Shown piece by piece: positions 1 through 6,241 of a DNA stretch of 9,490 bases. Location: contig JAKANG010000019.1 of assembly GCA_021812505.1 (NCBI GenBank), positions 1 through 9,490 of the forward strand, given 5' to 3'. Both the position numbers and the translations under genes were made by a program. Position 1 is the first letter of the stretch. The number at the start of each line of letters is the position of its first letter. The notes under the pieces were generated by a model, which was not told the DNA's origin, did not search any database, and worked only from the letters and a program-made list of their open reading frames with translations. This stretch comes from Pseudomonadota bacterium. GTDB taxonomy: Bacteria; Pseudomonadota; Alphaproteobacteria; Rhizobiales; Beijerinckiaceae.

Positions 1-1
1 G

Positions 2-562
2 CCGCTTTATTTCACGACCCAGTTCCACGCGACGCCGGTCGCCGCCGGCCTGATGGTGGCTCTGATCGTGTTCTTCGGCTCGACCTTCCGTCCGGTCGGC
101 GGCGCCATCGCCGACCGCGTCGGCGGCGTCAAGTCGCTGACCGTCATGTTCCTGGTCGTCGCCGCCTGCTATTTCACCGTGTCGCAACTGCCCGAAGGCC
201 CGGCGCCGCAGGGCGCAGCCGGCTGGACTCTGACTGAGTTGCCGATGATCGGCTGGGTCGCCGTGCTCCTGTTCTCGCTCGGCACGCTCTGCCTCGGCAT
301 GGGCAATGGCGCGGTGTTCCAGTTGCTGCCGCAGCGCTTCCGCAATGAGGTCGGCGTCATGACCGGCCTTGTCGGCTTCGCGGGCGGGCTCGGCGGCTTC
401 TTCCTCGCCAAGGCGCTGGCGACCTCCAAGGGCATGACCGGCGGTTTCATGGCTGGGTTCCTGTTCTTCGGTTGCCTCGCCCTGCTCGGCGTCGCCGGCC
501 TGACTTTCGTCAAGCACCGCTGGCGCACCACCTGGGGCGCGGTTTCCGGCGCCCGGATCTGA
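2..562 (+). CDS. narK: Nitrate/nitrite MFS transporter, C-terminal part (5' end outside window)
   Basis: This is the last 186 codons of a major facilitator protein of the nitrate/nitrite porter (NNP) family, which moves nitrate or nitrite across the inner membrane. The frame is open from base 2, so the start lies upstream of the window. Visible marks are the loop GSTFRPVGGAIADRVGG, typical of the MFS motif between helices, several hydrophobic helices, and the Gly-rich nitrate-signature helix TGLVGFAGGLGGFFLA preceded by FQLLPQRF. The protein ends in a short basic tail after the last helix. The next gene on the same strand starts 56 bp after the stop, with a strong hairpin between. The family call is secure; assimilatory (nasA-like) versus respiratory (narK) use cannot be decided from this fragment, although the kinase/phosphatase neighbour favours the assimilatory type. 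Confidence 0.88.
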   Translation, partial: PLYFTTQFHATPVAAGLMVALIVFFGSTFRPVGGAIADRVGGVKSLTVMFLVVAACYFTVSQLPEGPAPQGAAGWTLTELPMIGWVAVLLFSLGTLCLGMGNGAVFQLLPQRFRNEVGVMTGLVGFAGGLGGFFLAKALATSKGMTGGFMAGFLFFGCLALLGVAGLTFVKHRWRTTWGAVSGARI

Positions 563-569
563 GGCGAAA

Positions 570-596
570 GGGCGGGGCGCCTTGCGCGCCTCGCCC
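570..596 (+). terminator. Strong intercistronic hairpin between narK and the phosphatase/kinase gene
   Basis: The arms GGGCGGGGCGC (570-580) and GCGCCTCGCCC (586-596) form an 11-bp stem with one G-U pair and a 5-nt loop (CTTGC). The hairpin starts 8 nt after the narK stop and ends 22 nt before the next ATG. The sequence after it is pyrimidine-rich (ATCCTGCTACCTCTGTTGCTCC) but has no clean U-run. It is therefore an incomplete terminator at best, or an mRNA-stability element that lowers expression of the downstream gene relative to narK. Confidence 0.5.
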
Positions 597-618
597 ATCC
601 TGCTACCTCTGTTGCTCC

Positions 619-2331
619 ATGACCCGCCAGGATCGTTCCGCCCACGAATTGCGCTGCGAAATCGGCTTCGCCTCGGAGCGCGGGCGCAGGCTCGACAAGC
701 AGGATTTCGGCGCGGCGCGAATCGGGCGGCCGCGGCTCGATTCGCGTCCCGACGTGGTCGCCGTCGTCGCCGATGGGGTGGGTGGCCATGCGGGCGGACG
801 CGAGGCGGCGGAGCTCACGGTCCGCAGTTTCCTCGACGGTTATTTTTCCCTGCCGGGAACCCTCGGCGTCCGGCAGGCGGCGGCCCGCGCGCTCGACGCC
901 GTGAATTCCTGGATCGTGGCGCAGGGTCGGGTCGATCCCGGTCTTGCCGGCATGGCGACGACCTTCACGGCGCTGATCCTGTCCGGGCGCTCGGGCCATT
1001 GCGTTCATGTCGGCGACAGCCGGCTTTATCGATTCCACGAGGAAAAGCTGGAGCAGGTCAGCGAAGACCATGTCGCGGGCCAAGGCGATTTCAGCCACGT
1101 GCTGCGCCGCGCCGTGGGCATGGAGGATCCGGTCCGGATCGATCACGGGTCTTTTTCGCTCCGCCCCCTGGAGCGCTATCTTCTGTGCAGCGACGGCGTG
1201 CATGGCGCGCTCGGCGCGAAAAGGCTGCGCGACATTCTCGGCCATCGCGCCGCGCCGCAGAAGACGGCGGAAGATCTGGTCGCCGCCGCGCTCGAGGCCG
1301 GGAGCGCCGATAATTGCACAGCGCTCGTCGTCGACATCCTCGACACGCCGCCAGCGGAAGCTGACGCCTTGCGCGATTTCTTCGGCGACCTGCCGATCCT
1401 GCCGCCGCCGGAGCCGGGGCGGATTCTCGACGACTACCGTCTCGACGACCGGCTGTCCGATGGGCGCTACAGCCGCCTCATGCGCGCGCAGGACCTGCGC
1501 AGCGGCGCGCAAGTCGTGATCAAATTCCCGCAACCGCGCGTCGCCGAGGACCGGACCTATCGCCGCGCCTTCGTCCATGAGGCCTTCGTCGCCAGCCGTG
1601 TCCGCAGTCCCTGGATCGCCGAGGTGATCGAGCAGCCGCCAGGACGCCAGACGCGGCTCTATTCGGTCATGCCTTTCTATGACGGCGAGACGCTCGAGCA
1701 GCGCCTGAACCGCGAGCCGCGCGTCTCCTATGCCGAGGGCGCCCAGATCGCGACCCGCGTGGGCCGCGCCGTCGCCGTGCTGCACCGCGCGGGGATCATC
1801 CACCGCGACATCAAGCCGGACAATATCCTGCTGTTGAAGGACGGCGGCCTCAGGCTGATCGATCTTGGCGTCGCGCGCCTGCCGCAACTCGAGGATTTTC
1901 CCGCGCAGGATATTCCCGGGACGCCATCCTATATGGCGCCGGAGCTTTTCGCGGGCGCGGCGGGCGATGAAATGTCTGATCTCTTCGCGCTCGGCGTCAC
2001 GGTCTATCGGATGTTCGCGCGGGCCTATCCTTACGGAGGGATCGAACCCTTCAGCAAGCCGCGCTTCGGCGCCCCGGCCTCGCTCGCCGCGCGCCGGCCG
2101 GATCTTCCGGCCTGGCTCGAGGGCGCCATCGCCAGGGCGATCGCGGTCGATCCCGGCAAGCGCTATGGCGACGTGCTCGAATTCGCTTTCGAGATCGAGA
2201 ACGGCGCGCAGCGTGGACGGCCCGCCGAGCCGAAGAGGAAATCGCTCCTTGAGCGCAATCCGCTCGTCTTCTGGCAGGCTCTATGCGCTTTGCTCGTTCT
2301 GGCGTTGCTCGCGGTTCTGGCGCGCAGATGA
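619..2331 (+). CDS. Bifunctional PP2C-type phosphatase / Ser-Thr protein kinase with C-terminal membrane anchor
   Basis: This 570-aa protein fuses two opposing signalling domains. Residues about 10-240 are a PP2C/PPM phosphatase: the expected metal-binding acidic residues are present at D29 (DKQD), D52 (VVADGVGGHAGG), D191 (CSDG) and D231 (SADNC). Residues about 270-530 are a Hanks-type kinase with K302 in VVIKF, helix-C Glu E321, catalytic HRDIKPDN (395-402), DLG (415-417) in place of DFG, and APE (440-442). The glycine-rich loop is degenerate, keeping one glycine (LSDGRYSRL). A single helix at about 549-567 followed by ARR predicts a tail anchor with the enzyme in the cytoplasm. The ATG at 619 is preferred because PP2C homology begins just after it; it has no clear Shine-Dalgarno, and an open frame extends upstream to 472. 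Similar fusions lie beside nitrate transporter genes in other Proteobacteria (for example the PA1782 region of Pseudomonas aeruginosa), so control of nitrate uptake or assimilation is a reasonable inference. Confidence 0.92.
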   Translation: MTRQDRSAHELRCEIGFASERGRRLDKQDFGAARIGRPRLDSRPDVVAVVADGVGGHAGGREAAELTVRSFLDGYFSLPGTLGVRQAAARALDAVNSWIVAQGRVDPGLAGMATTFTALILSGRSGHCVHVGDSRLYRFHEEKLEQVSEDHVAGQGDFSHVLRRAVGMEDPVRIDHGSFSLRPLERYLLCSDGVHGALGAKRLRDILGHRAAPQKTAEDLVAAALEAGSADNCTALVVDILDTPPAEADALRDFFGDLPILPPPEPGRILDDYRLDDRLSDGRYSRLMRAQDLRSGAQVVIKFPQPRVAEDRTYRRAFVHEAFVASRVRSPWIAEVIEQPPGRQTRLYSVMPFYDGETLEQRLNREPRVSYAEGAQIATRVGRAVAVLHRAGIIHRDIKPDNILLLKDGGLRLIDLGVARLPQLEDFPAQDIPGTPSYMAPELFAGAAGDEMSDLFALGVTVYRMFARAYPYGGIEPFSKPRFGAPASLAARRPDLPAWLEGAIARAIAVDPGKRYGDVLEFAFEIENGAQRGRPAEPKRKSLLERNPLVFWQALCALLVLALLAVLARR

Positions 2332-2334
2332 CCT

Positions 2335-3132
2335 CTATTGGCGGGCGCGCTCGAGGTTGCGCGCGTCGCCCAAGGCCTTGGCCTGCGCCGCGTCGATCCG
2401 CGCCGAGGCGACGTCCAGGCCCATGACATTGGCGCCGTCGAGCCTCGCTCCCCGGAAATCCGCGCCCGCGGCGTCGGCGCCCATGAGGTTGGCGCCAGCC
2501 AGATTGGCGCCCGTCAGATCGGCGAATTCGAGATCGACGCGCGAGAAATTGGCGTGTGACAGATCCGCCCCGCTCAGATTGGCCGAGCGCAGGATCGCGC
2601 GCATCAGGCCCATCGATTGGTTTTTCATGTCGGCCGAAGCATTCGAATCGGAAAGGTTGGCGCCCTTCAAGCTAGCGCCGGTGAAATCGCCGGCAAGCCG
2701 GGCGTGGGTGAAATTGGCGCCGTCCATTTTCGCGCCCTGCATCTGGGTTCCGAACAGGCTGGCGCCTGACAGGTTTGCGCCGGTGAAATTGGCCTTCAGC
2801 GCCCAGACCTGATCGAGTTGCGCGCCATGGAGGTCGGCGCCGGCGAAATTGGCGTTGTTGAGCCGCGCTTCCCTTAAATTCGCGCCGGACAGGTCGAGCT
2901 TGGACAGATCGAGGCCGTTCAGGCTTTTATCGGACAGGTTGAGCGGCGCGCCGCCGCTACGCCTGGCGATCATCGCCTCGATGTCGGCGCGGGTCAGTTC
3001 GGCGCGGGTGAAGGCTGGCGACGACAGATCCACGCCGGCCAGCATGTTCTGGCCGCGGGAGAGGCTGGAAAAGGCCAGCGGCGCGGCGAAAGCCATGGCC
3101 GTGACGAGAAATTTGCGCCGTTGCGTGTTCAT
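2335..3132 (-). CDS. Exported pentapeptide-repeat protein with Tat-like signal
   Basis: This 265-aa protein is mostly tandem A(D/N)LxX pentapeptides from about residue 64 to 245 (examples NLSGA, NFAGA, DLTGA, NLAGA, DFRGA). Such repeats fold as a right-handed quadrilateral beta-helix. The run is broken at about 160-178 by a Met/Ser/Asn-rich insert, which may form a loop between two coils. The N terminus MNTQRRKFLVTAMAFAAPLA has twin arginines at residues 5-6 before a hydrophobic stretch, suggesting Tat export with cleavage near residues 25-28. The start is supported by a strong Shine-Dalgarno (GAGGAGG, 5 nt before ATG). It lies 81 bp downstream of the secreted-protein gene on the same strand and may be co-transcribed with it. 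It ends 3 bp from the convergent kinase gene. The molecular role is unknown; a gyrase-protecting (Qnr-like) role is unlikely for an exported protein. Confidence 0.85.
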   Translation of the reverse strand: MNTQRRKFLVTAMAFAAPLAFSSLSRGQNMLAGVDLSSPAFTRAELTRADIEAMIARRSGGAPLNLSDKSLNGLDLSKLDLSGANLREARLNNANFAGADLHGAQLDQVWALKANFTGANLSGASLFGTQMQGAKMDGANFTHARLAGDFTGASLKGANLSDSNASADMKNQSMGLMRAILRSANLSGADLSHANFSRVDLEFADLTGANLAGANLMGADAAGADFRGARLDGANVMGLDVASARIDAAQAKALGDARNLERARQ

Positions 3133-3137
3133 TTGCG

Positions 3138-3144
3138 CCTCCTC
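3138..3144 (-). promoter_or_regulatory. Ribosome binding site of the pentapeptide-repeat gene
   Basis: On the minus strand GAGGAGG stands 5 nt before the ATG at 3132. It is among the best Shine-Dalgarno matches in the window and fixes this start. Confidence 0.7.
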
Positions 3145-3213
3145 ATGCCCATTAACGCGCGAGAGAGCGCAAAAGTTTAACTGTTGGAGCGCGCCTCCGT
3201 TGCGCGGCCGAAC

Positions 3214-3594
3214 TCAGCTCGAAATCTCATGACGCGGGACGACAAAGCGGACCGTCAGCCTTTGGCCCGCGATGGCGCCGCCGAGCGCGTCGGTGATCGA
3301 CGCGGGAAGGCAGGCGTTGAACCGGGTCGCGACATCGTCCAGGAAGGCGTTGCGGGCCGCGGCGTCGCGGGGAAGCCGGGAGAAGGTGATCTTGGGCTTG
3401 CCGAAGAGCGACCCGTCGCGTTTCAGGCTGAAGGCGATGGTGAGTTGCTCGCCGGGGTCGCCGCTGACGCCCTTCATGCAGGCGTCGAGATTGGCGAATA
3501 ATTCCTGCAGGGTGTTCGCGGGCGCCGCGAAGGCCGGCTGGCCCAGGACGAGCATGGCGGCCGTCGCCGGCACGATGGGCGAGAGGATTCTCAT
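3214..3594 (-). CDS. Small secreted/periplasmic protein, TonB C-terminal-like
   Basis: This 126-aa protein begins MRILSPIVPATAAMLVLGQ followed by PAFAAPAN, a clear Sec signal with likely cleavage after AFA near residue 24. The mature part has two Cys (in ACMKG and NACLP) that could form a disulfide. It has the pattern LTIAFSLKRDGSLFGKP ... RFNACLP ... GQRLTVRFVV. That strand-helix-strand layout resembles the C-terminal domain of TonB/TolA proteins (beta strand with RDGS, a helix ending in a Cys, then a closing strand) but without a membrane helix or Pro-rich linker. This likeness is judged by eye. The ATG at 3594 is chosen over the longer open frame to 3897 because the signal peptide starts there and GGGAG precedes it at suitable spacing; the longer N terminus is Arg-rich and non-signal-like. 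It is divergent from the acyltransferase gene. Confidence 0.72.
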   Translation of the reverse strand: MRILSPIVPATAAMLVLGQPAFAAPANTLQELFANLDACMKGVSGDPGEQLTIAFSLKRDGSLFGKPKITFSRLPRDAAARNAFLDDVATRFNACLPASITDALGGAIAGQRLTVRFVVPRHEISS

Positions 3595-3779
3595 GTTGTG
3601 GCTCCCGGCGCTTGGCTCCGACGTTTGGAATTGTGCGTCACGCTCCCGTCGCCGGTCAATCGGGCGCGAACGAAGATGTCGCCGCGCCAGTTTGCGTTCC
3701 ACCGCGCCATGGGGCGAGGGCGGGACAAAGCCGTAGCGAGGACGAGCCCCGCGTCTGGATTCGCGCCGGCACATTTGAT

Positions 3780-3785
3780 AGGGGG
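3780..3785 (+). promoter_or_regulatory. Ribosome binding site deciding the acyltransferase start
   Basis: AGGGGG stands 5 nt before the ATG at 3791. It overlaps an in-frame GTG at 3785, which makes the ATG the better start. Confidence 0.6.
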
Positions 3786-3790
3786 TGGTC

Positions 3791-4924
3791 ATGAGGACCT
3801 TTTCGGCGGCCGCGAGCTCCAGAAATAACCATTTCAATCTGATGCGCGTGGTGGCCGCCATGGCGGTCCTGATCGGCCATAACGGGATGCTGATCAATTA
3901 CGTGCCGCCCTGGGAGGGGTTCCTCATCCATTACGGCACGGCAACCGGCGTCATCGCCGTCGACGTGTTTTTCGTCATCAGCGGCTTCCTGGTCACCGCG
4001 AGCCTGTTCAATCGCGGCAGCACGGTCGCCTTCCTGAGCGCCCGCTTCCTGCGCATTTTTCCCGGCCTGTGGGCCATGTTGATCCTCGTCGTGTTCGGCC
4101 TCGGGCTGGCGCTGACGACCGAACCGGCGCGGGCCTATCTGGCCTCGCCCGTCACCTGGCGCTTTCTCTGGCGCTGGGGAACGATCGTCAACGGCTTCGC
4201 GAACTTCCTGCCGGGCTTGTTCGAGCACAATCCCGCCGAAGCCAAGGTCAATGGCTCTCTCTGGACGATCACGGTCGAGTGGCGGCTCTATATGATCCTG
4301 GCGGTCGGCTGGTTCGCGCTCGGTTTCGCGCGAACCTGGCGCGCCGTCCTCTTTCGCGCCGCCATCCCGCTGGTCGCGCTCGCTCTTTTCGTCAGGCTGC
4401 TGTTCGCGGCCGACGTCGATGGCGGGGCGCAGCACAGTTATTTTTTCTTCGCGGGCTCGACGATTTACCTGCTGGGCGACAGAATTCGGGTTTCCAGCCG
4501 GGTCATTCTCCCGCTTCTCGCCCTTCTGGCCGTGGCGCTGATCGACACGCGCGCCTTTTTCATCGCTTACCTCGCCGTCGTGCCCCTGCTGACGCTCAAC
4601 CTGGCCTATGCGCCCGGCGAGCGGTTGCTGCAATTCAACCGCATCGGCGATTATTCCTACGGCCTTTACATTTACGCCTATCCGATCACGCAGGCCTTGA
4701 TCGCGATCCATCCGGGCGTCACCTTCGGCGCCTTGAATCTGCTTTCGGTTCCGCTGACGCTCATCCCCGCGGCCTTGTCCTGGCGCCTGATCGAAAAGCC
4801 GGCGCTCGCACGAAAACAGGCGCTCGCCCTTGTGGTTTCGCGCGGGCTGACAGGCTTGCGGGCTTTTGCGCAGCGGCTGGCCAGGGCGAAGGACCAGCCC
4901 GCGAGGACAGGCGAAAGGCCTTGA
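3791..4924 (+). CDS. Membrane acyltransferase family 3 (OafA/YrhL type)
   Basis: This 377-aa polytopic inner-membrane protein transfers acyl groups (often acetyl) to extracytoplasmic sugars or other acceptors. Family marks are the N-terminal helix with the conserved His (AVLIGHN, H30), the motif GVIAVDVFFVISGFL (53-67), the arginine motif FLSARFLRIFPGLW, and NGSLWTITVEWRLYM (154-168) with a conserved Glu at 163. About ten hydrophobic segments follow one another to residue 340, and the C-terminal tail is basic and cytoplasmic. The length matches the membrane domain alone; no SGNH domain is fused. No glycosyltransferase or polysaccharide genes adjoin it, so the acceptor (O-antigen, exopolysaccharide, peptidoglycan or a lipid) cannot be named. 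It is transcribed divergently from the secreted-protein gene across a 196-bp gap and is followed by a terminator. Confidence 0.9.
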   Translation: MRTFSAAASSRNNHFNLMRVVAAMAVLIGHNGMLINYVPPWEGFLIHYGTATGVIAVDVFFVISGFLVTASLFNRGSTVAFLSARFLRIFPGLWAMLILVVFGLGLALTTEPARAYLASPVTWRFLWRWGTIVNGFANFLPGLFEHNPAEAKVNGSLWTITVEWRLYMILAVGWFALGFARTWRAVLFRAAIPLVALALFVRLLFAADVDGGAQHSYFFFAGSTIYLLGDRIRVSSRVILPLLALLAVALIDTRAFFIAYLAVVPLLTLNLAYAPGERLLQFNRIGDYSYGLYIYAYPITQALIAIHPGVTFGALNLLSVPLTLIPAALSWRLIEKPALARKQALALVVSRGLTGLRAFAQRLARAKDQPARTGERP

Positions 4925-4985
4925 GCCGCCCCGCAGTCCGTACGCCGCAGTTTCGCCATTGTCGCCATGCACCCTGAAACCAATC

Positions 4986-5011
4986 CGGCCTCATTGCCCC
5001 CCATGAGGCCG
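4986..5011 (+). repeat. Perfect 9-bp inverted repeat upstream of the terminator
   Basis: CGGCCTCAT (4986-4994) pairs with ATGAGGCCG (5003-5011) around the loop TGCCCCCC. It sits 61 nt after the acyltransferase stop and 9 nt before the terminator stem. There is no U-run after it. It could be a 3'-UTR stability element or part of a small RNA. Confidence 0.5.
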
Positions 5012-5020
5012 AGGGAACGG

Positions 5021-5055
5021 AAACGCCCGCCACGGAAGTACTGGCGGGCGTTTTT
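5021..5055 (+). terminator. Rho-independent terminator after the acyltransferase gene
   Basis: AAACGCCCGCCA (5021-5032) pairs perfectly with TGGCGGGCGTTT (5042-5053) around a 9-nt loop, and TTTTT runs at 5051-5055. This is a textbook intrinsic terminator on the plus strand. It closes the acyltransferase transcript and separates it from the 98-aa membrane protein gene. Confidence 0.85.
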
Positions 5056-5115
5056 CGTTGAATGACGCGGCGCGGGAGAGGGCGCCGGCGCACGACCGAA
5101 CGCGAGCCAGCCGCC

Positions 5116-5412
5116 ATGCAGATCCCTTCCGTCGATCCTCTCGTCGCCATGGGCGTCATCGCGTCGACAGCCGCGACCGACGCGGTCTATGTGCTCTTCA
5201 ACGCCTCGGTGTCGGAGCGGAGGCGGTTTGCCGCGGCGAGTTGGAGCAGCGTCTGGTACCTGCTTTCGGCCTTCGCCGTCATCAGTTACACGTCGAACTG
5301 GCTCTATGTGATCTTCGCCGCTGCCGGCTCCTGGATCGGCGGTTTCTTTTCGATCACCGCATTGAACTGGCTCGGCCGCCGCAAGGCCGGCGCCGGCCAT
5401 CGCCAGGCTTGA
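5116..5412 (+). CDS. Small two-helix membrane protein, conserved-type hypothetical
   Basis: This 98-aa protein has a hydrophobic N-terminal segment (LVAMGVIASTAATDAVYVLF) and a second hydrophobic region (WYLLSAFAVISY ... WLYVIFAAAGSWIGGFF). The two are separated by a polar turn (SVSERRRFAAASWSS). It ends with a short basic tail (RRKAGAGHRQA). The pattern suggests an inner-membrane hairpin or three-helix protein. The ATG at 5116 is preferred; the in-frame ATG at 5062 lies only 6 nt after the terminator U-run and adds an Arg-rich segment. The Shine-Dalgarno is weak (GAGCCAG). I do not recognise a named family or function. The frame is convincing because the hydrophobic and polar pattern is protein-like. 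Confidence 0.72.
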   Translation: MQIPSVDPLVAMGVIASTAATDAVYVLFNASVSERRRFAAASWSSVWYLLSAFAVISYTSNWLYVIFAAAGSWIGGFFSITALNWLGRRKAGAGHRQA

Positions 5413-5853
5413 CGGCAAATCGACAAGAAAATTGCCGGCTGCTCGGTTTCGCGGCTTTTGCGAGCGGCTCGCCGATGCTCGCAACCGGCCGACGTTTACA
5501 CATCATGAAAATCTTGCGGCCCATGGAGCCGCCGACGCAACGCAATTGGCAAGACGTTTCCCGAGACCTGACGATCGTCGCCGCAATGGCGGACGAATTT
5601 CTGGCGCTGTCGCCCGACGACCGCAAGAGTGTCCTTCCCGGTCCGACGAATGACCGGCTCGGCGGCTAATCCGCGTAGCGATTGGCGGAGGCAAAAAGGC
5701 AGGCCGCGGAACTTTTGCGATTGCTGGAAGGCGCCGAACAGGCGTGGCGGGAAACCCTTCCAAAGGGCCCATAGGCTTGACGAAAGCCCAGGCGCGGCCT
5801 CGCGAAAAATTCGCCCCCGCCGAAAACAACCGCCGGCGCTGGCATGGCTAAGG
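5413..5853. other. Gene-poor stretch of about 440 bp
   Basis: Between the 98-aa membrane protein and the minus-strand 78-aa gene I see no full-length gene. It holds an 8-bp inverted repeat, TTGCGAGC (5458-5465) with GCTCGCAA (5477-5484), about 45 nt after the upstream stop. It also holds one weak frame with protein-like composition broken by two stop codons (listed separately). Other open frames here are Arg- and Pro-rich, as expected for shadows in GC-rich DNA. Confidence 0.5.
5505..5774 (+). pseudogene. Possible small gene broken by two in-frame stops, or one intact 54-aa ORF
   Basis: From ATG 5505 a 54-aa frame begins MKILRPMEPPTQRNWQDV and ends LPGPTNDRLGG, with a stop at 5667-5669 and balanced composition. 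The same frame has a second stop at 5676-5678. It then continues as a Leu/Glu/Ala-rich, helix-like stretch (AEAKRQAAELLRLLEG ... AWRETLPKGP) to a stop at 5772-5774. Coding-like sequence in one frame on both sides of two close stops suggests a decayed gene, or two tiny genes. No clear Shine-Dalgarno precedes 5505. I do not recognise the family. Confidence 0.3.
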
Positions 5854-6090
5854 TCAGTTCGGCTTCAGATCGAAATTCTGCTGAAGCGCTCGAACCGCGT
5901 CGGACGCCCCGCTTAGCTCCCGTCCCGGCACGGCGGGCCCGACCTCGCCCACCTCCCACGTCCAGGCCTCAGGCCCAAAATAAGGCCGGATCCGCACATA
6001 GCGCAGATGGTGGACGCCCAGACGCGCCTGAAGCGCCATCAAGCAGAGTTCTTCCAGTTCGGATTGTGAGCGTTGCTGGCGTTGAACCAT
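5854..6090 (-). CDS. Small conserved-type hypothetical protein (78 aa)
   Basis: The protein begins MVQRQQRSQSELEELCLMAL. A helix (LEELCLMALQARLG) is followed by a strand-like segment (HLRYVRIRPY), a Trp-containing strand (AWTWEVGEVGPAV) and a C-terminal helix (AVRALQQNFDL). This layout recalls small alpha/beta hypothetical proteins common in rhizobial relatives. The ATG at 6090 has a G-rich run (AAGAAGGGGGGG) 6 nt upstream. The opposite strand is also open here but encodes a Pro/Arg-rich product without structure. I cannot assign a function. It lies 151 bp downstream of the radical SAM gene on the same strand, with a terminator-like hairpin between, so it is probably transcribed separately. 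Confidence 0.65.
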   Translation of the reverse strand: MVQRQQRSQSELEELCLMALQARLGVHHLRYVRIRPYFGPEAWTWEVGEVGPAVPGRELSGASDAVRALQQNFDLKPN

Positions 6091-6138
6091 TGTTCGCCCC
6101 CCCTTCTTGCGCGGAGTTCGGCTCGGATTCGCCCGACG

Positions 6139-6162
6139 AAAGAGCGGCGGCGCCCGCTTTTT
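6139..6162 (-). terminator. Terminator-like hairpin after the radical SAM gene
   Basis: AAAGAGCGG (6139-6147) pairs with CCGCTTTTT (6154-6162), 9 bp with one G-U, around a 6-nt loop. The A/T-rich outer arms could work in either direction. On the minus strand it lies about 80 nt after the radical SAM stop and just before the 78-aa gene. The U-tract is inside the stem rather than after it, so this is a moderate candidate only. Confidence 0.4.
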
Positions 6163-6241
6163 GGCTCTCGCCGTTCCTTGTGGGCCGATAGGCCAGCGTC
6201 CGCAGTCCCGCTGAAATTCTTACGCCTTCATGATTACGCTT

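Noticed and set aside
169..1887. Long open frame of 572 codons on the minus strand
   Set aside because: It lies antisense to narK and the phosphatase/kinase gene, which both carry clear family motifs. The product is Arg/Ala/Asp-rich with no domain, typical of antisense frames in GC-rich DNA.
1865..2812. Plus-strand frame with repeated LAP/RLAP-like units
   Set aside because: The repeats are the antisense image of the 15-nt period of the pentapeptide-repeat gene. The first part also overlaps the kinase in another frame.
3656..4972. Minus-strand frame of 438 codons
   Set aside because: It is antisense to the acyltransferase gene. Its highly charged Arg/Asp/Glu/Gln sequence mirrors codons of membrane helices.
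4069..4977. Plus-strand frame of 302 codons overlapping the acyltransferase
   Set aside because: It is a different frame inside a well-supported gene, Arg-rich and without motifs or a ribosome binding site.
5844..6191. Plus-strand frame of 115 codons
   Set aside because: Its product is Pro/Arg/Ala-rich and disordered. The opposite-strand 78-aa frame has protein-like structure and a Shine-Dalgarno.
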